A stretch of 64,000 nt of DNA from Alphaproteobacteria bacterium (GTDB lineage: Bacteria > Pseudomonadota > Alphaproteobacteria > MPNO01 > UBA2964): the NCBI GenBank assembly GCA_012103315.1, contig WLWZ01000007.1, positions 62,001 through 126,000 on the forward strand, in the 5' to 3' direction. Below are positions 26,396-34,508 of the stretch, piece after piece. A program made the position numbers and the translations under genes. Numbering within the stretch: the stretch's first letter is position 1; each line of letters opens with the position of its first letter. The notes beneath the pieces are model-generated. The model saw only the letters and a program-made list of their open reading frames with translations, ran no database searches and was not told the origin of the DNA.

Positions 26396-27259
26396 ATGAC
26401 GCTGCAAACAGAACAACTCCATCCGCTCTATGCTGTAAAAATCTCTGGTTTCGATATGCGCCAGAACACCAGCCTGGCAGACATTGCTGCTCTCAAAGAG
26501 GTTCTCGATGAATATGCCGTCTGTGCCGTACCGCATGAGGTGCCTTTAACCAACGAGGAACATATCGGATTTGGGGCGCTGCTTGGCCCAGTCGCGCGCA
26601 AGACCATGCCGAAGATCACCGGCACAGGTGCGCGGGTACCGCATAATGAGATTGTTGATCAAAGCAATCTCGATGGTGACGGCAATATCTATCCTGATCA
26701 GGACAAACGGCTCGCTTATAAACGCGCCAACCGCCTGTGGCATACAGACATGAGCTATCGAAGTAACAGGGCCACCTGGTCTCTCCTCTCCGCCCATGTA
26801 TGCCCCCCGGAAGGTGGGGAAACCGAAACGACCGATATGCGCGCGGTCTATGACGATTTGCCAGAAAAAATGAAAGGGCGTCTCGAAGGACTCGTTGCGG
26901 AGCACTGCTATTGGCATTCCCGTCTGCTCGGTGGTGGTCCCGAGCCCACACCGGAAGAACGCGCCTCCCGTCCACCCGCACAGCATTCGCTGGTCCATAT
27001 CCACCCGACCTCAGGCCGCAAGGTGCTCTATATCGCGTCTCATGTCCGCAGTATTGCCGGTATGCCGGATGATGAGGCCAAGGACCTGCTTGAGGAACTC
27101 CGCGCCATCGCGCTACAACCCAAATATGTCTACGCATACCCCTGGAACGTCGGTGATGTTTTAATTTGGGACAATCTCGCGACGATGCATCGCGGCACCG
27201 ATTTCGATGATCAGAAATACGTGCGCGACATGCGCCGCGTTACCTGTCGAGAGCAGTGA
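26396..27259 (+). CDS. TauD/TfdA-type 2-oxoglutarate dioxygenase
   Basis: A 287-residue Fe(II)/2-oxoglutarate dioxygenase. The iron ligands are H116 and D118 in 'LWHTDMSY' and H265 in 'ATMHRGTDF'. An arginine for 2-oxoglutarate binding follows in 'RDMRRVTCRE'. The ATG at 26396 has GAGG five bases upstream and is preferred to the ATG at 26381. Family members oxidise taurine, phenoxyacetates or related acids; the substrate here is not evident. It ends 20 bp before the tRNA-derived repeat that bounds an island. Confidence 0.85.
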   Translation: MTLQTEQLHPLYAVKISGFDMRQNTSLADIAALKEVLDEYAVCAVPHEVPLTNEEHIGFGALLGPVARKTMPKITGTGARVPHNEIVDQSNLDGDGNIYPDQDKRLAYKRANRLWHTDMSYRSNRATWSLLSAHVCPPEGGETETTDMRAVYDDLPEKMKGRLEGLVAEHCYWHSRLLGGGPEPTPEERASRPPAQHSLVHIHPTSGRKVLYIASHVRSIAGMPDDEAKDLLEELRAIALQPKYVYAYPWNVGDVLIWDNLATMHRGTDFDDQKYVRDMRRVTCREQ

Positions 27260-27278
27260 TCAAGCTTTAAAAGGGAAG

Positions 27279-27328
27279 AATGGCGACCCCAACGGGATTT
27301 GAACCCGTGTTGCCGGCGTGAAAGGCCG
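27279..27328 (-). repeat. 50-bp direct copy of the 3' half of tRNA-Glu (distal att-like repeat)
   Basis: This stretch is identical over 50 bp to 29261-29310, which covers the 3' end of the complete tRNA-Glu gene up to its anticodon stem. After the identical block the two copies diverge (one mismatch, four matches, then unrelated). It cannot encode a whole tRNA because the 5' half is absent. This is the usual mark left by site-specific integration at a tRNA gene. Confidence 0.85.
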
Positions 27329-27516
27329 TTGTCTTTGATGCTGTCCAAAAGTTTTTACTACCGAAATTCTACGTCAACTATTGTACACTAAGCAGATGCC
27401 TTTAACGCGAACTGCAATCAATTGAAAATCAGATAAACACCGAGACCTTCAGGGTTTTTCCAATGGTGAATTCTAGACAGGTATAGAGCAACATCTAATC
27501 TTCACCTGAAACCCCT

Positions 27517-28185
27517 TCAATCAGCATAACTTTGCTTAATTGCGTCGTTCATGGCTTTAGCAACAAATCGATAGCCTGTTGGACTCAGGTGAGATCTTGG
27601 GTGGTAAAAAAATCTAGCTGGGTTTTTTTCCCGTTGAAACCTTGAGGTGATATCAAGAACCGGCACCCCCATTTGTCTGACAGCACTTACAATATTTTCG
27701 TGATATGGAAGCGCTCGTGATTTGTAACAATATTGGGTCTTTTTGACAAAAAAGTCACAAAACCGAGCTGGTTCCGGTAAGTGTACAAAGTAAAGCCGAC
27801 TATTGTGACGCTTGAGCTGATCCTTTGCTAATTTGAGGATTGATTTTAGCTCCTCGATTACTTTATCTACCTCATCTTTTTCGTAAGGATTCTCTTTGAC
27901 CACAACATTTATACTCGGAGATCTTCCGTCAATTAGATCAGATACTATGCGTCTTAATCGATAAAGTTTTAGGATTCCGATAAAAGTTTCTTCAATTTTA
28001 CTATCCCGAGAAATGGCATCCATTTGCGATCCGTAATCATTTTCCCACTTACGTATTGCAAGCTTCCGCAGCAAGTCTACGCGAAATGCGAGGCTCTGAG
28101 AAAAATTCGGATCTTTATATTGTGAAAGTATAGGATCGTTCTGGCCGAGAGAGGTATTCAAAAGCGATTGAAAATCGTTTCCCTC
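27517..28185 (-). CDS. SGNH-type hydrolase, C-terminal part (reached by -1 frame change)
   Basis: This frame is open from the shift site at 28185 to a stop at 27517 and has only a TTG inside (28161) as possible independent start. Read from the shift site it begins with 'EGNDFQSLL', the block that follows the third strand in SGNH proteins ('FYEGND' type), and it ends with 'SHLSPTGYRFVAKA', the catalytic His block. It therefore belongs to the same protein as the upstream frame ending at 28158. The middle region (about 28000-27700) is helical and charged. Likely acts on a cell-surface glycan or ester, but the substrate is unknown. Confidence 0.6.
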   Translation of the reverse strand, partial: EGNDFQSLLNTSLGQNDPILSQYKDPNFSQSLAFRVDLLRKLAIRKWENDYGSQMDAISRDSKIEETFIGILKLYRLRRIVSDLIDGRSPSINVVVKENPYEKDEVDKVIEELKSILKLAKDQLKRHNSRLYFVHLPEPARFCDFFVKKTQYCYKSRALPYHENIVSAVRQMGVPVLDITSRFQREKNPARFFYHPRSHLSPTGYRFVAKAMNDAIKQSYAD

Positions 28186-28880
28186 AAAAAATGGAAAAAT
28201 ACGTTGCGTGGATGCCCATAGGACTCGAAATATTCTCGAAGCACCGCAAGATAGTTTAATGGCCCCGTAGCTGATACACCGACGGTGACTGAAGGCGTAC
28301 CTAAAGAGTTCAATTGCCCGTGAATCGAATCCGAACGGTCAACACAGGCTCCTTGAGCAAACGAGTCTCCAACGACAAAAGCCGATGCGTTAGTCACTTT
28401 ATCGTTATTGAAACCAAACTCATCTGAATCATAGATGATGTATTTTCCTGCTTCATTGCAAAAAATAGTGCGAATACTCGGAATCGGCGCAAGCACATAT
28501 ATCGGCTCGCCGTCGTCACCATTAATTGGGTAATCGCTGAACACCGTATAGGTATTCGGCTCTTCCCCTCGGTATTCGTGAAGCCTCTTGAGAACGGTTG
28601 GAATCTCTTCACCAACGAGAGCAACGTTGGCCTCGCTCCATTCCCATTGCTGAGAAGCCTCCGTATAAACCAAATACGTTTCAAACGTCAGTAAAGGTAC
28701 GAATGTAAATATTTGAATTAAAAGACCATTTTCGGAAAATTTGCGAAAAAAGAACCACAAAACGGCATTAAAGATGGAGAACGCTACAAATGCCCAAAAG
28801 ACTTTAGTTTCCCCAATACTAGCCGCTACAAGTGCCGAAGAAACCAAAACTAATGTAGCGAATACAAAGATGTATTTCAT
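28158..28880 (-). CDS. SGNH-type hydrolase, N-terminal membrane-anchored part
   Basis: A 240-residue frame with two N-terminal hydrophobic regions (residues 1-24 and 26-75, three to four helices) and then an exported or cytoplasmic domain. That domain contains 'FVVGDSFAQGACVD', the block I of SGNH hydrolases with the catalytic serine in GDS. The strand 'PRNVFFHF' near the end should lead into the EGND block, but the frame runs out after ten unrelated residues. The continuation is in the -1 frame. The full protein would be about 454 residues. Confidence 0.65.
   Translation of the reverse strand: MKYIFVFATLVLVSSALVAASIGETKVFWAFVAFSIFNAVLWFFFRKFSENGLLIQIFTFVPLLTFETYLVYTEASQQWEWSEANVALVGEEIPTVLKRLHEYRGEEPNTYTVFSDYPINGDDGEPIYVLAPIPSIRTIFCNEAGKYIIYDSDEFGFNNDKVTNASAFVVGDSFAQGACVDRSDSIHGQLNSLGTPSVTVGVSATGPLNYLAVLREYFESYGHPRNVFFHFLRETIFNRF
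28185..28191 (-). promoter_or_regulatory. U UUU UUG slippery heptamer at the SGNH frame junction
   Basis: The upstream frame reads CAU UUU UUG across this heptamer. A -1 slip on it places GAG GGA AAC GAU (E-G-N-D) next, which restores the conserved SGNH block. The heptamer is in the phase required for tandem -1 slippage. Equally, gain of one T in this six-T run would restore the frame, so a deletion or a sequencing error is an open alternative. Confidence 0.45.
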
Positions 28881-29260
28881 CTATTTCCATATTCTTTCTT
28901 AATCTTATCGAGTTAGAACTCCCTTGTGACGCTCGCAACCGGCATAAAATACCGTATACAACCAAATATTCTATGAGTTCTGATGCTTAAAAGAATTACA
29001 GGTATATTTGTTCAAATCAACAGAGCCGGTTCCGCCAATCCCTCAAAATCACACAAGCGAAATATTTAGCGGATTGAATCAAATAGGGCGCACTGCAAAC
29101 GGAGCCGCAAAAGTTCTCGGAAAAGGCCTTGAAACGTTATTCAGCAATTATAGGAAACCGATTCCAACCCGATCTAGGGTCAAGCTCCGTCCAGTGAAAA
29201 TCCCAACTACATGCCAAATTACACAATCAGAAAAGTACTACCGTCAGAGACTAAAGAAAA
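28881..29260. other. noncoding flank between the SGNH gene and tRNA-Glu
   Basis: No convincing gene on either strand. A plus-strand open frame (29008-29319) runs into the tRNA gene and reads the tRNA as protein, so it was discarded. The region is A/T-rich like the rest of the island and may contain the SGNH gene's promoter. I see no hairpin or integrase remnant. Confidence 0.5.
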
Positions 29261-29310
29261 AATGGCGACCCCAACGGGATTTGAACCCGTGTTGCCGGCG
29301 TGAAAGGCCG
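29261..29310 (-). repeat. tRNA-Glu 3'-half repeat (proximal att-like copy)
   Basis: Partner of the copy at 27279-27328, identical over 50 bp. It covers the CCA end, acceptor 3' strand, T arm, variable loop and anticodon stem-loop of tRNA-Glu. Tyrosine recombinases commonly use this part of a tRNA gene as attB. Confidence 0.85.
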
Positions 29311-29338
29311 GTGTCCTAGGCCTCTAGACGATGGGGTC
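29263..29338 (-). tRNA. tRNA-Glu (UUC)
   Basis: The 76-nt gene on the minus strand folds as a cloverleaf. The acceptor stem pairs GACCCCA with TGGGGTC, followed by discriminator G and an encoded CCA. The anticodon loop is C-T-TTC-A-C and the T loop is TTCAAAT. The sequence follows the usual bacterial tRNA-Glu pattern, including 'TCGTCTAGAGGCC' in the D arm. It borders the island to its left. Confidence 0.95.
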
Positions 29339-29398
29339 GCTATGGCCCTGTACCTATAGGGCCTTCAACAGAAAATCAATAGCAATAATCAGAAGATT

Positions 29399-30061
29399 TT
29401 AGTCGTTCGTCGGTGCGCTTGAAGAGGTTAATTCGGCTTGTTCATCGCGGAGAACAGCCCGGCGGTGTTTCGCTTCACGATACTGCTGAATAAACCGTAA
29501 ACTCCAGACATAGCCGCCCCAGGCACCAAGGGCGGACCAGGGCACGCACCCGATAACCATCGGTAGCCCCCACCCTTTAAATATCAAAACAGCATAGGCC
29601 CAGAGCCCCTCCCAATATCCCATGGAATCGGCATCGATAGCACTCTTGCTCCAGGAAGCGGCAAATTCATTATATCCAGACAAGTCGTCATATCGCCCAA
29701 GCATCAGCTGCCCCGTTATGAAAAACAGGTAATAGGATGGGACCAGCGTCACGACATTGGTCAACCATGTCCATGCCAGCGAGATGATTAGATGAAAATC
29801 CCAATTAAACAAACGACGCGAAATGACCCAGGTCGCAAAGCAAAACACCATCTGAATACCAACCGTCGGGGTCAGGGCCCAGGCGACCCCGACGCTCACG
29901 CCCCGTGCAACATGCTCAGGAGAATGAACGCTCCGTTTTAAGGGCACGACCAGGCGCAAGCGGCAGGCACGCTTAAACCTCTCCCATCTTGAAAACTTAT
30001 TCTGACGGCTCTTCTGTGCCGGTGGTGTCTTACTAGCCATATAACCCGCCGCAGTCGGCAT
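29399..30061 (-). CDS. DUF2062 membrane protein
   Basis: A 220-residue protein with three to four membrane segments. The core 'HVARGVSVGVAWALTPTVGI' (about residues 48-67) and the following 'FHLIISLAWTWLTNVVTLVP' segment are diagnostic of the DUF2062 family. The N-terminus is basic. The function of the family is unknown; members often sit near cell-envelope genes. Confidence 0.8.
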   Translation of the reverse strand: MPTAAGYMASKTPPAQKSRQNKFSRWERFKRACRLRLVVPLKRSVHSPEHVARGVSVGVAWALTPTVGIQMVFCFATWVISRRLFNWDFHLIISLAWTWLTNVVTLVPSYYLFFITGQLMLGRYDDLSGYNEFAASWSKSAIDADSMGYWEGLWAYAVLIFKGWGLPMVIGCVPWSALGAWGGYVWSLRFIQQYREAKHRRAVLRDEQAELTSSSAPTND

Positions 30062-30152
30062 CTTTATTCAAAGGTGCGGGGATATTACACAGCTCAACAC
30101 ATGTCTTCGAGGGGTTTCACGAATAAATCGTCTTCAAATCATACATTAACTG

Positions 30153-30236
30153 TCAATATTTGAGCGTTAATACCAACCCTAAACCAACAATCAGCAATAC
30201 GACCATTTGAACCACTTCAACAAATAGAACTTCCAT
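30153..30236 (-). CDS. 27-residue single-helix membrane peptide
   Basis: A short frame reading M-E-V-L-F-V-E-V-V-Q-M and then a hydrophobic run ending '...LVLTLKY' before TGA. It would form one membrane helix. On the minus strand AAGGGAAGGCGAAAGAAT lies just before the ATG, a plausible ribosome site. It lies between DUF2062 and recJ, where there is otherwise a 279-bp gap. No family is recognised, and short chance frames of this size are common. Confidence 0.35.
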   Translation of the reverse strand: MEVLFVEVVQMVVLLIVGLGLVLTLKY

Positions 30237-30340
30237 ATTCTTTCGCCTTCCCTTGTGCCTGACCCAGACCAAAGAATGACGGCTAATTGTGGCGCTGCAA
30301 CGCCCAACCCGTGAGAACATTGTGACCATTTAGAGACCGC

Positions 30341-32125
30341 TTAGACCGCGGCAACATCATCGATAAAAAGTTGGGCGGAGACGCGTCCTTGCCATTCATC
30401 AATGCGCAAATTACCCGCGACATGTAGCGGCAGCCCGCGTGTATCCATCAATGCGCGCCCCAGAGGTGTATCAGCAGACCGGAACGCGATGGCCTTTAGG
30501 CGCCCCGTACCATCGGCGCCAGTCAAAATACAACGGACATGATCTTTTCCGACAATGCCTGAATCGACAATTCGAGCTTGTGGAATAGCAAAACGGGGGC
30601 GTGGATTGCCACTGCCAAAGGGACCCGCTCTTTCAAGCATTTCAATAACTTCTGGCGTCGCCCCCGCTGGGGAAAGAGCGCCGTCAAACGACATGGTAGG
30701 CATCAATGTCGTACCATCAAGCTGACGAGAAATATGCTCGGCAAGATAGTCGGTCAATTCTTCGAGCCTGTCCTGCTCTACCGTAAAGCCGGCCGCCATG
30801 TTGTGACCACCGCCATTGACCAGTAGCCCGGCCTGATGCGCAGCAATCACAGCTGGGCCAAGCGCAACCCCTCTTACCGATCGCCCAGAGCCTTTACCGA
30901 TGCCTTCAGACAGTGCAACAACACAGGATGGACGATCAAAACGTTCACGTAGTCTTCCAGCCACAATGCCGATAACGCCGGGATGCCAGCCATTTCCAGC
31001 AACCAGAATAATCGGTTTGTCGGTTTTCGCCTGTTCTTCTGCCTGCGTAATCGCAGCTTCCTGGACCGCCTGCTCTATTTCTTTCCGTTCGCTATTATAG
31101 TCATCAAGAAGCTGAGCAACGGCCCGCGCTTCGCTACTATCCTGCGTTGTCAGTAACCTTACACCGAGCGCCGAATCTCCTACTCTGCCCCCGGCATTCA
31201 CTCTTGGCCCCAACACAAATCCTGCATGATAGGCGTCAAGTGGCTTATCCACCTTGGCGACATCGGCCAATGCCGCGATTCCTGGGTTACTGCGTCCGGC
31301 AAGAACTTTAAGCCCCTGGGTTACAAGCGCGCGGTTTACACCAGTCAAAGGAACTACATCGCAAATCGTTCCAAGCGCCACTAAATCGAGCAAGGACAAC
31401 AAATTAGGTTCAGGATGCTCTTCGCCATACCAGGACGCATCCCGCAATGCCCTGTTGATGGCTACGAGCAACAAAAATGTGACACCAACCGCCGCAAGCT
31501 GCCCGCAAGGCGAATCTTCGTCAGCTCGATTGGGATTAATGACGAGTGATCCCGCGGGCAAACGCGGTTCAGCAACATGATGGTCCACAACAATGATCTC
31601 AATACCGGCGTCAGCACCTGCTTCAAGTGGATCATAGGCTGTCGTCCCACAATCGACCGTAATGACAACCGATGCACCCTTCTCTTTCAGGTCGAGAAGC
31701 GCCGGTAAATTCGGCCCATAGCCTTCTTTTTGACGGTCCGGAATGTAGACAGGAACGATTTGGCCGAGCGCAGAAAAAAAACGCACCAACAAGGCAGACG
31801 ATGTTGCGCCATCGACATCATAATCGCCCAATACCCCTATCGTTTCACCATCATGAATCGCTTTGATAATGCGCTCTACAGCAGGCCGCATATCACGCAA
31901 ATGCGCCGGATCTGGCAGCATGGCTTTCAGTGTAGGGTTTAAAAAGGAGGCGGCATCGTCCAACTGCACATCCCGCGCTGCTAGTACACGCGCAACAACG
32001 TCATGCAACTCGAAACGTTGAGCTAAAGCTGTCGCCAGACGTTCGTCTTTGAGACGCGCCTGCCATTTCTTTCCGCTGACGGATCGTTCGACACCCAGAA
32101 ACGGTGCATCGATATCGCCCGTCAT
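30341..32125 (-). CDS. recJ: single-stranded-DNA-specific exonuclease RecJ
   Basis: A 594-residue DHH-family 5'-3' exonuclease used in recombination and mismatch repair. Motif I 'GDYDVDGATSSALL' is at residues 100-113 and the DHH motif 'VVDHHVAE' at 179-186. The DHHA1 motif 'NGGGHNMAAGFTVE' and the C-terminal OB-fold are present. The length is normal. It is 11 bp downstream of glpX and follows it in the same transcription unit, a pairing seen in many alphaproteobacteria along with hom. Confidence 0.95.
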   Translation of the reverse strand: MTGDIDAPFLGVERSVSGKKWQARLKDERLATALAQRFELHDVVARVLAARDVQLDDAASFLNPTLKAMLPDPAHLRDMRPAVERIIKAIHDGETIGVLGDYDVDGATSSALLVRFFSALGQIVPVYIPDRQKEGYGPNLPALLDLKEKGASVVITVDCGTTAYDPLEAGADAGIEIIVVDHHVAEPRLPAGSLVINPNRADEDSPCGQLAAVGVTFLLLVAINRALRDASWYGEEHPEPNLLSLLDLVALGTICDVVPLTGVNRALVTQGLKVLAGRSNPGIAALADVAKVDKPLDAYHAGFVLGPRVNAGGRVGDSALGVRLLTTQDSSEARAVAQLLDDYNSERKEIEQAVQEAAITQAEEQAKTDKPIILVAGNGWHPGVIGIVAGRLRERFDRPSCVVALSEGIGKGSGRSVRGVALGPAVIAAHQAGLLVNGGGHNMAAGFTVEQDRLEELTDYLAEHISRQLDGTTLMPTMSFDGALSPAGATPEVIEMLERAGPFGSGNPRPRFAIPQARIVDSGIVGKDHVRCILTGADGTGRLKAIAFRSADTPLGRALMDTRGLPLHVAGNLRIDEWQGRVSAQLFIDDVAAV

Positions 32126-32136
32126 TTAGTCACCGA

Positions 32137-33126
32137 TTAAGAGTCGACGGCGTCAAAGCCGGTTTTACGATCAAAATTATGAACCGCTTCGATATAGCGA
32201 ACGGTACCTGAGCGAGAGCGCATTACCATTGAATGAGTTGTTGCACCGCCGGAAAAGCGCCGAACGCCTTTGAGCATCGTCCCGTTGGTTACACCCGTTG
32301 CGGCAAACATGACATCGCCATGCGCTAAGTCTTCCATGCTGTACTTACGGTCAAGATCTTCAATACCCCATTTCCGGGCACGACCACGCTCATCATCATT
32401 ACGGAACAGAAGGCGTCCCTGCATTTGACCACCGATGCAGCGCAACGCTGATGCGGCAAGCACACCTTCCGGAGAACCACCGGAACCGAGATAAAGATCC
32501 ACACCGCTTGCTTCCTCTGAGGTCGCCATAACGCCGCTGATATCACCATCAGAAATAAGCATAATGCGCGCTTGAGCTTCACGAACCTTGGCGATTAGCT
32601 CTTCATGCCGAGGGCGATCCAAAATACAGACCACGAGGTCCTCAACATCAACCTTTTTGGCCTTGGCGAGGCTTTGGAGATTTTCTTTAGGGGTCTGATC
32701 AAGATCCACAACACCTTCGGGCAAACCGCCACCTACTGCGATCTTGTCCATGTATACATCCGGAGCATTCAAAAACCCGCCATGTTCCGCCATCGCAATT
32801 ACTGCCAATGAATTGGTCAGGCCCTTCGCAGTGATCGTCGTGCCTTCAAGTGGATCCAAGGCGATGTCTATTTCTGGACCTTCGCCCAATCCAACTTCTT
32901 CACCAATATAAAGCATCGGTGCTTCATCGCGTTCACCTTCGCCAATCACAACCGTTCCCCTGATGGCCAAGCTATTCAAGGCGGTGCGCATGGCATCGAC
33001 AGCGACCTGATCTGCAGCCTTTTCGTCACCACGGCCCATCTGACGAGATGCCGCGAGCGCTGCTGCTTCTGTAACCCGAACAACCTCTAAGGCTAGATTT
33101 CTATCCATCGGAATGGATTCCGGCAT
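32137..33126 (-). CDS. glpX: class II fructose-1,6-bisphosphatase
   Basis: A 329-residue GlpX-type phosphatase that converts fructose 1,6-bisphosphate to fructose 6-phosphate in gluconeogenesis. Metal-site motifs 'VIGEGERDEAPMLYIGE' (near residue 60) and 'ALDPLEGTTI' (near residue 90) are intact, as is 'SDGDISGVMAT'. AGGAGG precedes the ATG at 33126. It sits between hom and recJ on the same strand. Confidence 0.94.
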   Translation of the reverse strand: MPESIPMDRNLALEVVRVTEAAALAASRQMGRGDEKAADQVAVDAMRTALNSLAIRGTVVIGEGERDEAPMLYIGEEVGLGEGPEIDIALDPLEGTTITAKGLTNSLAVIAMAEHGGFLNAPDVYMDKIAVGGGLPEGVVDLDQTPKENLQSLAKAKKVDVEDLVVCILDRPRHEELIAKVREAQARIMLISDGDISGVMATSEEASGVDLYLGSGGSPEGVLAASALRCIGGQMQGRLLFRNDDERGRARKWGIEDLDRKYSMEDLAHGDVMFAATGVTNGTMLKGVRRFSGGATTHSMVMRSRSGTVRYIEAVHNFDRKTGFDAVDS

Positions 33127-33209
33127 ATTTCCGATCCTCCTCGGTACGCAGTAAACTCGTTATAGGGACAATTCCATACTCAAGATTGGAAATGCCCACC
33201 TCCACTATC

Positions 33210-34508
33210 CTACAATGTCAGCGGCTCAATTCTGATCATCCTCGGTTGCTCTACAACAGTGTCGTATTTCGCAAACCGATCAAGCGCGCGTCTCATCGAT
33301 TCTTCTTCAACATCGTGGGTAGTCATTACCACAGGAACGGATTCGCCCGGAGAGCGCGTTCTCTGCAATATGGCTTCCATCGATACTTCCTCATCCCTCA
33401 AAACACCTGCAACATCAGCAAAAACGCCCGGGCGATCTAGAACCATCAGCCGAATGTAATAGGACCCGACGTGCCGGTCCATGGGGGCTGTGGATAAAGA
33501 ACTAAGCTGAGATGCGGGTACACCGAATGCCGGTGACTTAACACCGCGAGCTATATCTACCAAATCCGCCACAACAGCAGATGCGGTTGGGCCCTCACCA
33601 GCACCTCTTCCCTCATAAACTGTCGATCCAACAAAATCGCCTTGTGCGACTACCGCGTTATAAACACCTTCAACATGCGCAATGGGCGAATCTAATTTCA
33701 CCATGCACGGATGAACACGCTGGATAATTCCATCTTCGGTAGATCGCGCAATACCGAGGAATTTGATCCGATAACCAAGCTCGGTAGCAAAGCGAATATC
33801 CAATGCAGAAATATGTCGGATACCTTCAACATAGCTATCACCGAAATTCACCTGACAGCCAAAAGCAAGGCTCGCCAAAATTGCCAGTTTGTGGGCAGCA
33901 TCCACCCCATCAACGTCAAAGCTAGGATCAGCCTCGGCGTAACCCAACGCCTGAGCTTCCGCGAGCACGTCGTCAAACTCACGACCGGTTTCCCGCATAG
34001 TCGTTAGAATATAATTACAGGTTCCATTCAGAATTCCGTAAAGGTCGGTGATCTGATTGCCGGCGAGCCCCTCCCTCAGCGACTTCACAATAGGAATGCC
34101 ACCTGCCACAGCAGCTTCATAGGCAAGGCCAACCCCGCCTTTTTCCGCTTCAAGCGCAAGCGCTGTGCCATGATGGGCGATCAAAGCCTTATTAGCTGTA
34201 ACGACTGATTTTCCCGCAGTAATTGCTGCTTCACAGGATTCTTTTGCGACTCCGCCTTCGCCGCCGATGAGCTCGACATACACATCAACGTCAGCATCCC
34301 TGGCCATCGCGACAGGGTTGTCATACCACTTAAATTTTGACACATCGACACCACGATCACGACCGGCATCTCGTGCTGAAACGGCAAAAATTGATACGTC
34401 TCGACCACATCGATGTGCGATCTGTGCACCATTGTCAGTCAAAAGGCGTACAACACCGAGACCGACAGTACCAAGACCGGCGATGGCTATTTTTAGCGGT
34501 TCACTCAA
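33210..34508 (-). CDS. hom: homoserine dehydrogenase
   Basis: A 432-residue enzyme that reduces aspartate semialdehyde to homoserine for threonine and methionine synthesis. It has an N-terminal NAD(P)-binding motif 'IAGLGTVGLGVVRLL' (residues 8-22), the catalytic core with 'AAVAGGIPIVKSLREGLAGN', and a C-terminal ACT domain for feedback control starting with 'YIRLMVLDRPGVFADVAG'. Its start overlaps the upstream aminotransferase stop by 4 nt. Confidence 0.95.
   Translation of the reverse strand: MSEPLKIAIAGLGTVGLGVVRLLTDNGAQIAHRCGRDVSIFAVSARDAGRDRGVDVSKFKWYDNPVAMARDADVDVYVELIGGEGGVAKESCEAAITAGKSVVTANKALIAHHGTALALEAEKGGVGLAYEAAVAGGIPIVKSLREGLAGNQITDLYGILNGTCNYILTTMRETGREFDDVLAEAQALGYAEADPSFDVDGVDAAHKLAILASLAFGCQVNFGDSYVEGIRHISALDIRFATELGYRIKFLGIARSTEDGIIQRVHPCMVKLDSPIAHVEGVYNAVVAQGDFVGSTVYEGRGAGEGPTASAVVADLVDIARGVKSPAFGVPASQLSSLSTAPMDRHVGSYYIRLMVLDRPGVFADVAGVLRDEEVSMEAILQRTRSPGESVPVVMTTHDVEEESMRRALDRFAKYDTVVEQPRMIRIEPLTL

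Larger units (their letters stand above)
27279..29310. mobile_element. small genomic island integrated at tRNA-Glu
   Basis: About 1.9 kb of visibly A/T-richer DNA lies between the 3' end of a complete tRNA-Glu gene and a 50-bp repeat of that 3' end. The repeat is on the correct side for an element that entered at the tRNA 3' end and restored the gene. Inside is one SGNH-type gene split into two frames and noncoding flanks. No integrase, transposase or toxin gene is present, so this is a remnant or a passenger left after loss of the mobility genes. The regions 27329-27516 and 28881-29260 hold nothing I can name. Confidence 0.7.

Noticed and set aside
27279-27345. Second tRNA-Glu gene
   Set aside because: Only the 3' half is present; past the anticodon stem the sequence is unrelated, so no cloverleaf can form.
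27279-29310. Prophage or insertion sequence in the island
   Set aside because: No phage structural gene, integrase, transposase or terminal inverted repeat is visible.
29008-29319. Plus-strand open frame of 103 codons running into tRNA-Glu
   Set aside because: Its end translates the tRNA gene, a common false frame, and the rest shows no family features.
29344-29363. GGCCCT/AGGGCC hairpin between DUF2062 and tRNA-Glu as a terminator
   Set aside because: The stem is only 6 bp and no T tract follows on the minus strand.
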